NCBI RefSeq assembly: GCF_000764185.1 | Contig: NZ_JQEC01000040.1 | Location: forward strand, 1 to 64,000 | Source: Colwellia psychrerythraea | GTDB lineage: Bacteria; Pseudomonadota; Gammaproteobacteria; Enterobacterales; Alteromonadaceae | Reading direction: 5' to 3' | Length of the DNA: 64,000 bases | In this document: positions 39,801 to 46,576 of the stretch, piece after piece | Layout of the letters: every line of letters begins with the position of its first letter | How positions within the stretch are numbered: position 1 is the first letter of the stretch | The notes under the pieces: model-generated | What the model was told of the DNA's origin: nothing | What the model saw: only the letters and a program-made list of their open reading frames with translations | The model's database searches: none | Program-made: the position numbers and the translations under genes

Positions 39801-40004
39801 CATTGGCCTGACGAGCATGCGCTCGGCATCTTCTGGTGAGATTCCATCATGAATCATAGAAACATAAATAATAGGAATGGTGATATCGGGGTTGGCTTCT
39901 TTTGCAATATTATTATAAGTAACGGCGCCAGAAATAAGCAGTAATACAAATAACATCAGTACCGAGCGAGTACGAGTTAAGGCGGCTTCAATAAGCGATA
40001 ACAT
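36846..40004 (-). CDS. RND-family efflux pump, inner-membrane subunit
   Basis: This proton-driven resistance-nodulation-division transporter has 1052 residues, 12 predicted membrane helices and two large periplasmic loops. Helix 4 reads VGMLVDGAIVV, with Asp399 followed by Gly400 where AcrB has the Asp-Asp pair (407/408); this is usual in some non-AcrB RND branches. The last 35 residues are a charged cytoplasmic tail. It follows its membrane-fusion partner by 8 nt. No outer-membrane TolC-like gene or regulator is adjacent, so it must share a channel encoded elsewhere. The substrate is unknown. Confidence 0.93.
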   Translation of the reverse strand: MLSLIEAALTRTRSVLMLFVLLLISGAVTYNNIAKEANPDITIPIIYVSMIHDGISPEDAERMLVRPMENELKSIAGIKEMRSNAGEGHASVTLEFIAGLDPKEALADVRDKVTLAKAKLPNDTEEPVVHEVTMANQEAALTVVLSGAVTERGLITIARHLKDKIEGMQEVLEVDIGGDREDMVEIIVDPLLMESYGLDQADIYNLVERNNRLVPAGTMDTGKGRFAIKVPSVFEDIQDLLELPIKVDGDRVITFQDVSTVRRAYKDPTSFARLDGHRSISIEVKKRSGENLIETVDKVKVIVEESRIKWPQQVQVDYVGDQSIEIKNTLTDLQNNVFSAVLLVVIVIIAALGGRTALLVGLAIPGAFLTGILVIALAGMTVNIVVLFGLIMSVGMLVDGAIVVTEFADRQMNEGHSKTVAYGLAARRMAWPIIASTATTLAAFAPLMFWPGIMGEFMKYLPFTLIAVLTASLAMALIFVPTLGTVLGKTRVVSSKEQQQIEYAEAGDFSKLSGFTGGYIRVLTTAIKHPWKIVAGTLATSFVVMWLYSLSGLGVSFFPEVEPQSATMIVRSHGDLSVKEKDVIMRSIEERILPLEEIETLYTRTGGNNQIGTFKLNFVDWQLRRSADEIVANIHQLTDDLAGVEIEVRKNENGPQSGKDLKLELSSRFPEQLDKSVKIIRDALTASGKFTDIEDTGAKPGIEWQLIIDRNKAATYGADAALVGASVQMVTNGLKLGEYRPDDVDDELDIRVRFPEEKRNISRLDSLRLKTPMGLVPVSSFVERKAAPKVDTIRRVDAKRVVTVQANLIAGAQLLHELPILQAQLPTLGLHPSVDIAVKGQNEDQQESQVFLVNAFAIALFVMAMILVTQFNSFYQALLILSAVIFSTVGVFLALLLVQKPFGIVMGGIGVISLAGIVVNNNIVLIDTYNVLRKEGYRVVDAILRTGAQRLRPVMLTTITTILGLLPMVLQMNLDFFQRTIVFGAPSTQWWTQLATAIAGGLAFATVLTLVLTPCLLVLRDKRKEDKQATATIMLQQEAKLSNQVNEVSNAA

Positions 40005-40012
40005 AATAACTC

Positions 40013-41194
40013 CTAGTCTTGTCTAACTGTAGTGGCAGGTATTTTCTCATCAGCACTCACTGCACTATCGACCGATTTATCGTCTGCTTTGTCATCTACT
40101 TGCTCAAATATAGCCTCTACTTTGTCCCCTGCTCGGACAAAACCTTGTCCCAAAACAATAATATCTGCTTGCTCGCCTAGGCCTGTTAACCAGATACCGT
40201 CACTAGCACTCTTAATGATCTCAATCGGAGTGAATTCTACAACAGCTTCTTTCACTGATTTAACACCAATATTACCCTGTTCATCTAAAGCGAGCAGTGC
40301 CGGTGATATTTTTATTGCCGACATTTTGGCTAAATCTATGGTCAGTTCGCTACTTAAGCCCGCTAACAATTGCACGTTTTCATTATCAATTGCCACTTCA
40401 ATTTTAAAGGTATTAGTCGCATCATTGCCGACACTGGCAATATAACGCAATTCGCCTTTTGCCTGTTTGCCATTCAATAAACTCACTTGCGCAAATTGAC
40501 CAACGAACAACTGGCTGACTTGTAACTCGGTTACATGTGCTCGAACAATCAGGGGGTCTAAATCGGCAATCATGGCAATATCGTCACCCGAAGCAACGTA
40601 ATCCCCCACTTCGACGTAACGGGTATTTAGAATACCTGTAAATGGCGCCTTGATAATGGTATTGGCAATGTCTAATTCTAATCGCATTATATCGGCTTTA
40701 ACTGACTCCAGTGCCGCAAACGCCTGCGCTAACTGCACTTTACCTTGGTAACCTTGTTTATTCAGCTTTAAGGCACCTTGGTACTCAACTTCACGTTGCG
40801 TTAATAGCGCTTTGCTACGAGTCAATTGTGCAGGTAAATCATTTAGCGCAATTTTTGCAATGACTTGTCCTTTAGTAACTTTAGAGCCTCTTTTGGCTAA
40901 AACGTCGACTATTTTACCGCGTATTTCGGCTTTTAACGTAGTAACACGATTCGGCTCAGTACGACCATAAAGTTCAATGGTTTTATGAATCTCTTGTCCA
41001 AGTCGAGTTTCAACTTTAACTTTTGCTATCACTAGTTTTTCATCATGACTAGGAATTTTTGCCTGTAAAGCCGACTTTTGCTCTGCAGTACTAGGGCCAG
41101 AGGCCATCCATAACACCAGAAAAAGGGTAATTAATGCGGCAATAAGGTAAGGGCGTTGTGCTAACCAACTAGAATTAAGGGTAAATTTCATCAT
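40013..41194 (-). CDS. RND periplasmic adaptor (membrane fusion protein)
   Basis: This is the adaptor that links the RND pump to an outer-membrane channel. The 393-residue protein has an N-terminal membrane anchor (PYLIAALITLFLVLWMASG), a lipoyl/barrel-sandwich half-motif (LKAEIRGKIVDVLAKRGSKVTKGQVIAKI), a helical hairpin (residues about 115-165), the second lipoyl half (IIKAPFTGILNTRYVEVGDYV) and beta-barrel domains. It precedes the pump gene by 8 nt, so the two form an operon. The Asp/Lys-rich C-terminal tail is probably disordered. Confidence 0.92.
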   Translation of the reverse strand: MMKFTLNSSWLAQRPYLIAALITLFLVLWMASGPSTAEQKSALQAKIPSHDEKLVIAKVKVETRLGQEIHKTIELYGRTEPNRVTTLKAEIRGKIVDVLAKRGSKVTKGQVIAKIALNDLPAQLTRSKALLTQREVEYQGALKLNKQGYQGKVQLAQAFAALESVKADIMRLELDIANTIIKAPFTGILNTRYVEVGDYVASGDDIAMIADLDPLIVRAHVTELQVSQLFVGQFAQVSLLNGKQAKGELRYIASVGNDATNTFKIEVAIDNENVQLLAGLSSELTIDLAKMSAIKISPALLALDEQGNIGVKSVKEAVVEFTPIEIIKSASDGIWLTGLGEQADIIVLGQGFVRAGDKVEAIFEQVDDKADDKSVDSAVSADEKIPATTVRQD

Positions 41195-41353
41195 AATATC
41201 TCCATATTTATGGCGGATATAATAACGTGTTTTCTATGGATGAGAAAAACTAACTTGCAACAAATTGTATATAACTTTGTCAGTTAATGTGAGTATTTGT
41301 AACTTAAGTAAATTGAAGTAAAGCCGTCACTCGTTGAGCAATAGGAAAATATT

Positions 41354-42523
41354 TTAGTTAAAGACGAAACAACCTTTACCGTTCGCTTTTGCTTGATAGA
41401 GAGCTTGATCGGCTTGCTCTAATAGTTTCTGGGTATCAATAGTAGCTTGCTTAGATTGTGACAAGCCAATACTAAGCCCGACAGAGACCTCCTGTTCTTG
41501 ATAACTTATATCACTAGAAATCACAGTTATAACTCGGTGCAATAGCCCTTTTAAATCCTCAAGTAATATTTGGTTATTTAGTAATACCACAAATTCGTCA
41601 CCGCCATAACGGGCAATAATATCATGCTGGCGAAAGCATTTTTTTAGTCGTTGAGCCGTTATTTGCAAAACATGATCACCACAAGCATGCCCATTCTCAT
41701 CATTTATTTTCTTAAAGCCATCTAGATCTAGGAAAGCAATAATGACATGGGTTTCTTCGCGGTGACTTTTTGATGTCAGCAATTTCATTTGATCAAGAAA
41801 GTATTGACGATTATAAAGGTTGGTTAAGTTGTCATGAAAAGCAATGAATTTTAATTTTTGTTCTAACTTTTTTCCTTTAGCCATTTCTTTTTGTAAATCA
41901 TTAAGTGCCTGCTCTAACTTATAAGTTCGTTCATGAATCTTTTCTTCGAGCCTGTCTTTATGCAATTGTATTTCATTTAGAGTATCGCTTATTTGCGAGT
42001 TTCGTTTGAATAAAAAGAGTGCGGCTGCGATAACGTGACTAATAAGTATCAATATATCGATATCATGTTGACTATATTCATTTTGACTACGATAAGACTG
42101 TACAACAAAATCGCCGAGAAAAGCCCCTTGATGATGTAGCGGAAAGCACAACCATTGCTCAGGCATGGTACCTAAAACATCAACTTCTCCGGCTAGTGCC
42201 AAGGCTTCTATTTCGGGTCGCGTCAAGCAGACCACTTTTTTCTTTTGGATTGCATAAGAAGTTAAAGTTTTAACAAGTTGATCAATTGACACTAAATTGA
42301 GTTCATCAATAGAAATGTTATCCATAACATCACGATAATAAGGGAAAGTAACAAAGCGTTGTGCGCCCGTCATTAAGACAACGTAAAAGTTTTCTGCATA
42401 CAAAACGGTTTGCAAGCTTTGATGAATAGAGTTAAGTAAATTAAAAGTGCTTTTGCTGCTACCTAAATAGGCAAAAATCTCTCGCATAAATGCGATAGTG
42501 GAAGATTGAGACTCATCAACCAT
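41354..42523 (-). CDS. GAF-GGDEF diguanylate cyclase
   Basis: This cytosolic enzyme is predicted to make cyclic di-GMP. An N-terminal GAF-like sensor (about residues 20-170) is joined by a long coiled coil (LHKDRLEEKIHERTYKLEQAL) to a GGDEF domain. The active site GGDEF at 307-311 is intact, and the inhibitory I-site RQHD lies the canonical five residues before it, so product feedback is expected. ATG 42547 is in frame, but 42523 (MVDESQSST) begins just before the recognisable domain; the choice is uncertain. It is monocistronic. Confidence 0.88.
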   Translation of the reverse strand: MVDESQSSTIAFMREIFAYLGSSKSTFNLLNSIHQSLQTVLYAENFYVVLMTGAQRFVTFPYYRDVMDNISIDELNLVSIDQLVKTLTSYAIQKKKVVCLTRPEIEALALAGEVDVLGTMPEQWLCFPLHHQGAFLGDFVVQSYRSQNEYSQHDIDILILISHVIAAALFLFKRNSQISDTLNEIQLHKDRLEEKIHERTYKLEQALNDLQKEMAKGKKLEQKLKFIAFHDNLTNLYNRQYFLDQMKLLTSKSHREETHVIIAFLDLDGFKKINDENGHACGDHVLQITAQRLKKCFRQHDIIARYGGDEFVVLLNNQILLEDLKGLLHRVITVISSDISYQEQEVSVGLSIGLSQSKQATIDTQKLLEQADQALYQAKANGKGCFVFN

Positions 42524-42606
42524 ATTTTCCCTTGGCCTTTCAAGCAACTTTAAAGTAGCTTTTACTATAGCACAAGCATGTTAAAACCGAGTGGTGCAGA
42601 AATAGC

Positions 42607-42640
42607 AATGCCGACATTATCTAGGGACTATGTCGGCATT
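42607..42640 (-). terminator. Hairpin downstream of erpA
   Basis: AATGCCGACAT and ATGTCGGCATT pair perfectly around a 12-nt loop about 70 nt after the erpA stop on the minus strand. There is no strong U-run, so it is a likely but not certain terminator. Confidence 0.55.
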
Positions 42641-42710
42641 ACTTATATATGGGAGTTGCTTATCATCACAACAAAGCTGGAACTTTATTTAACCTTTATT
42701 TAGTTAATAA

Positions 42711-43052
42711 CTAGATAGAGAACGATGAACCACAGCCGCAAGTTGTCGTTGCATTAGGGTTATTAACCACAAAACGACTACCTTCAAGACTTTCTAGATA
42801 ATCAACTTCACCATCAACAAGGTATTGTAAGCTCATAGGGTCGATCACCATAGCAACGCCTTGCTTTTCAATAGTCATATCACCATCATTTACTTTTTCA
42901 TCAAAGGTGAAGCCGTATTGAAAACCGGAACAGCCACCACCAGTTACATAAACACGTAACTTGAGCGCAGGATTTTCTTCCTCGGTGATTAACGAAAGAA
43001 CTTTATTCGCCGCAGCATCGGTAAATTTAATAGGTAACTCAGGGTTTGACAT
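42711..43052 (-). CDS. erpA: Iron-sulfur cluster insertion protein ErpA
   Basis: ErpA is an A-type carrier that delivers Fe-S clusters to apoproteins, including isoprenoid and respiratory enzymes. The 113 residues carry the three conserved cysteines: Cys41 in [13 protein letters not shown], and Cys105 and Cys107 in TTCGCGSSF. The wording of the N-terminus ([17 protein letters not shown]) fits ErpA better than IscA. It is 119 nt downstream of the DUF6776-like gene on the same strand. Confidence 0.93.
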   Translation of the reverse strand: MSNPELPIKFTDAAANKVLSLITEEENPALKLRVYVTGGGCSGFQYGFTFDEKVNDGDMTIEKQGVAMVIDPMSLQYLVDGEVDYLESLEGSRFVVNNPNATTTCGCGSSFSI

Positions 43053-43171
43053 GGTGCTCTACTTAGTACAACAAAGTACGAAAAAAAATATACAATAAAA
43101 CGATGGATTGAAACAAAGCTAATTATCTTAAACCTGACTAATTTAATCAAGTATTATTCTTTACCACCACT

Positions 43172-43897
43172 TTAAGGCTGTTGGCTTACTAACCACGGGA
43201 AGGTTCTTTCTTTTTTGGCATACTTTTGCCACCTAGACTTAGTCAATATTGCTGAGACTAAAACTTTTTCAGGCGTAAAACTCTTAGGTAGTGAAAATTC
43301 ACCACTAATTATCTGAAAATATTGAAAACTGAATTTAAGGTCTTTTTTATTCAAGTTAGAGATCTGATCAAGCTTAATTTTCAACGGTTTGTCTTCTTGT
43401 TGACCGTCAAGAATTAATTCAATATAACCTTTACTATAACGGCGCTTTAATCGCTGCTGCACTAAAACAACTTGAAAATGGTATGTATTAGGGCTATTAC
43501 TCGCTGTTATTTTTACATCTTCAACTAATAGGCCTTCGGCATCTTTTTCTGGTGCCATTATTTTTTCATAAAATGCCAACTGTTTTTTCACTTCGAACTG
43601 TCGTTCTGCCGCTTCTTTAAGTAAGTTTTGCGCTTTGTTATTGGCAAGTTGTTCTACAGTTAACTCAACCTCTAAACTATGAATTCGAGCAATACTTTGT
43701 TCTTGCTGGTGATACAGCTGATCTAATCTAAGCTTTTGTTGCTCAAGATTGGTGACTTGAAAATGATGATAATAATTTCCGAGACGATAACCACTAAAGA
43801 GGCAAAGACCAATAACTGTGAATAAAAATAAAGCCGATTTAAAGGAGCCTAAACGCTCAACTACTACGCGAAGATTTATTTTTGCTAACCATTTCAT
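43172..43897 (-). CDS. DUF6776-like membrane-anchored protein
   Basis: This 241-residue inner-membrane protein has one N-terminal helix (SALFLFTVIGLCLFSGYRLG, about 19-38), a coiled coil (about 50-110) and a C-terminal beta domain (about 120-235). The layout matches the DUF6776 family found beside erpA in gammaproteobacteria. I know of no function. Its start is only 23 nt from the start of the divergent ClC gene, so both promoters must sit inside each other's coding or leader DNA. Confidence 0.72.
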   Translation of the reverse strand: MKWLAKINLRVVVERLGSFKSALFLFTVIGLCLFSGYRLGNYYHHFQVTNLEQQKLRLDQLYHQQEQSIARIHSLEVELTVEQLANNKAQNLLKEAAERQFEVKKQLAFYEKIMAPEKDAEGLLVEDVKITASNSPNTYHFQVVLVQQRLKRRYSKGYIELILDGQQEDKPLKIKLDQISNLNKKDLKFSFQYFQIISGEFSLPKSFTPEKVLVSAILTKSRWQKYAKKERTFPWLVSQQP

Positions 43898-43920
43898 TTT
43901 TAAAGTATTATAATCCTATA

Positions 43921-45642
43921 ATGATAATATCTATTGCCGCAATAAGAAAACATCTTGCTTTGCCAAAAACATCTTGGCAAATATGCTTACTTGCCATTAT
44001 TGGTGGCTGCGCGTCGGCATTACTAGTTGTGCTATTTACCCTCACAATTGAGGAAATTCAGCAGTTTTACCTGATAAAGCGAGATAACTATAACAGTTTA
44101 GATGAGGTAAGTCGTTTTGATTTACCTATCATTGGCGCACTTATCATCTTACTGTTTGGTTGGATTACTGGCTATAAATACCTACGAACAGGTATTCCTT
44201 TTGTGCTACACCAATTAAAAGTAGCGCATGGTGTCATCCCTTTTAAAAATACCCTTAACCAATTCTGGGGCAGCGCAGTAGCGCTAGCATCAGGATTCTC
44301 TGTAGGTCGTGAAGGGCCAGCAGTTCACCTTGGTGCAGCCTGTAGTAGTTACTTGGGCAGTGTTTTAAAATTACCTTATAATAGTGTCCGTACACTATGT
44401 GCATGTGGCATAGCTGCGGGGATAGCTGCAACATTTAATACTCCTATTGCTGCGGTGATTTTTGTCATGGAAGTTATCATGCGTGAATACAAGGTTCATA
44501 TCTTTGTGCCTGTCATGCTTGCTGCAATTGTTGGTTCCTTAATCACCCGTAGTGTCTTTGGTAGTAGTCATAATTTTCAGTACTTTCAGACTATAGCGCT
44601 CGAACAACACCATTACTTTTCACTAGTACTCTTGGCCATAGGTTTAGGCTTATTAGCCGCAGCATTTAATAAGTACCTAGTATTAATTATTAAACACAGT
44701 GTTAAATACCACATAGTGCCACGCCTAATGCTGGCTGCACTTATTACCGGTTCGTTAGGTTACTTAGTACCAAGCGCAATGGGAACCGGTACCAGTGCCA
44801 TCGATATTTCTTTTACAAATAATTTACAGCTCGGTTTATTGTTTAGCTTACTTATCGCTAAACTATTAATGACTATGTTTGCCCTAGGCCTAGGCATACC
44901 CGGAGGTATTATTGGTCCAACACTCGGCATAGGCGCGATAGCGGGAGCTTGTGCTGGAGCATTAGTCACACAAATAATACCTGGCGTGAACTTAGGCAGC
45001 GACTTTATCCTAATGGGCATGGCCGGTTTTATGGCGGCTAGTTTAAATGCCCCCCTAGCGGCATTACTTGCTGTTGTGGAGCTTTCAGGACAATTAGAGC
45101 TGGTAGTACCGGCAATGATTGTTATCAGTATCGCCAGCATAGTTTCGAGACAGTTTTGTAACAACCAGTCTATTTTCACCATGCAGCTAGATGCGCAAAA
45201 CTTACTTTATAGCAAACCTCCTATTGAAGAGTCATTGCAAAATATTGGCGCCTTGGCCGTGATGAAAGATGATTTATTGATTTTAGAGCAAGCAACTACT
45301 CGCTCGATAACAGGAGCACTACTCGAACGCTCTGAAACTCAAATTGTTATTAATAAAGAGCCTGTTCACGCTAGTAGTACTAATCATTACTATTGGGCAC
45401 AACTAGATACAGAAATCCCGGACGATGAAGGTGAAGATGTAGAGCATAATCTAGCTAAAAAACTGATATTACATAAGCTAATTCCACTTAATCACCAAGC
45501 TACTTTAGCAGAAGCTTATTTGGCATTAGTCGAACAACGTTCAGGAGCAGTGTACATTTATCATAAGAATATTGACGACTGTATTGGCATAGTCACTTTT
45601 GAACAACTTAGAATTTATTTAGTGGAAGGAACACTTATTTAA
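43921..45642 (+). CDS. ClC-family chloride channel or antiporter
   Basis: This is an inner-membrane chloride channel or Cl-/H+ exchanger. The 573-residue protein keeps the core motif GREGPAVHLGAA with gating Glu131 and the later GIPGGIIGPTLGIGA. The first selectivity motif reads RTGIP instead of the common GSGIP. The C-terminal 150 residues look like a degenerate CBS pair. The open frame begins 13 codons earlier, inside the divergent gene, but ATG 43921 is the natural start. Its stop overlaps the hemJ start by 1 nt (TAATG), showing translational coupling. Confidence 0.88.
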   Translation: MIISIAAIRKHLALPKTSWQICLLAIIGGCASALLVVLFTLTIEEIQQFYLIKRDNYNSLDEVSRFDLPIIGALIILLFGWITGYKYLRTGIPFVLHQLKVAHGVIPFKNTLNQFWGSAVALASGFSVGREGPAVHLGAACSSYLGSVLKLPYNSVRTLCACGIAAGIAATFNTPIAAVIFVMEVIMREYKVHIFVPVMLAAIVGSLITRSVFGSSHNFQYFQTIALEQHHYFSLVLLAIGLGLLAAAFNKYLVLIIKHSVKYHIVPRLMLAALITGSLGYLVPSAMGTGTSAIDISFTNNLQLGLLFSLLIAKLLMTMFALGLGIPGGIIGPTLGIGAIAGACAGALVTQIIPGVNLGSDFILMGMAGFMAASLNAPLAALLAVVELSGQLELVVPAMIVISIASIVSRQFCNNQSIFTMQLDAQNLLYSKPPIEESLQNIGALAVMKDDLLILEQATTRSITGALLERSETQIVINKEPVHASSTNHYYWAQLDTEIPDDEGEDVEHNLAKKLILHKLIPLNHQATLAEAYLALVEQRSGAVYIYHKNIDDCIGIVTFEQLRIYLVEGTLI

Positions 45643-46088
45643 TGGACACTTTTTTAATCAACAATATCCTCTGGCTTAAAGCATTCCATGTCATATTCAT
45701 GGTCGCTTGGTTTGCCGGTATATTTTATTTACCACGATTATTTGTTAATCATGCAGAAACTAAATCAATAGAAGTTGCTGAGCAACTGAAAGGCATGGAA
45801 AAACGCTTACTTTATTTTGTTACTCCCTTTGCCATTTTTACGCTGCTACTTGGTTTAGCAATAATCTATGCCTATGGACGTGATTGGTTTGTTGCGGCTA
45901 AATGGCTACACATTAAATTAAGCTTAGTTATCATTCTTTTTGCTTATCATGGTTATTGCTTCAAATTAGTTAAAACCTTTGCCTTAGATAAAAATACCCG
46001 AACAGGCCGTTTTTATCGGATTTTTAATGAAGTTCCGGTACTTATATTGTTTGCCATCATTATTTTAGCTTACGTTAAACCAATGTGA
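45642..46088 (+). CDS. hemJ: Protoporphyrinogen IX oxidase HemJ
   Basis: HemJ is an inner-membrane enzyme that oxidises protoporphyrinogen IX to protoporphyrin IX in haem synthesis. The 148 residues form four helices. The N-terminal LKAFHVIFMVAWFAGIFYLPRLFVNH holds the conserved His of the UPF0093/HemJ family, and the terminus reads RIFNEVPVLILFAIIILAYVKP. It is coupled to the ClC gene by a 1-nt overlap. Another haem gene, hemL, lies 3.8 kb downstream but not in the same unit. Confidence 0.9.
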   Translation: MDTFLINNILWLKAFHVIFMVAWFAGIFYLPRLFVNHAETKSIEVAEQLKGMEKRLLYFVTPFAIFTLLLGLAIIYAYGRDWFVAAKWLHIKLSLVIILFAYHGYCFKLVKTFALDKNTRTGRFYRIFNEVPVLILFAIIILAYVKPM

Positions 46089-46576
46089 GATCAACCAAAC
46101 AAACTGCCTATTTTCACTACGACTAATGAGGGGTATTTATTCCTGTAATTGGGTTATTTATTTGCAAAGAGCATAGGTGCCCAAGCTTATGTCAGTAAAA
46201 TCAGTTTATTTACCGCTGGAGTCGTTATTACCTTGATAATTGAAACATAGATAGAGCATATATCTACTTAAACTTGCAAATTTTGTTCTTAACAACCGTA
46301 AATTGTTGCCTTACTTAAACATCAATTACTCATGTTCTAGAGTTTAGGTTAACTAAAAAACAGCATGGTATTGGCACCCTAATAGTCTTTTTATTATTTT
46401 CACTTATTGCTTACCTACCTTTGAAGAAAAAAACCAAGTCAATTATTAACCTAACAATTCAACCTTGGTTATCGCTTCATTTTTCATACATTGCGGTTAT
46501 ACTCAAGATGAGATAACTTAGCCGCCTGTTAACACACCGTTAACCCCTTTAAATTACCTAGATTAGGGAACATTTA
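46089..46576. other. 488-bp intergenic region with eroded repeat
   Basis: There is no supportable gene between hemJ and the protease. The clear content is a degenerate, reverse-oriented MITE remnant (about 46225-46349). The rest is AT-rich, with no convincing hairpin terminator for hemJ. Confidence 0.5.
46225..46349. repeat. Degenerate reverse-oriented copy of the MITE
   Basis: Read on the minus strand, the DNA matches the left half of copies A and B: ACCTAAACTCTAGAACATGA, then a GATGTTTAAGT segment, then TACGGTTGTTAAGAAC, and onward to TTCAATTATCAAGG. In the terminal 37 bases I count about five differences. One end is followed by TAACTA, the target sequence seen at the 63.6-kb copy. The other end is not recognisable, so this is an old truncated insertion. 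Confidence 0.7.
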
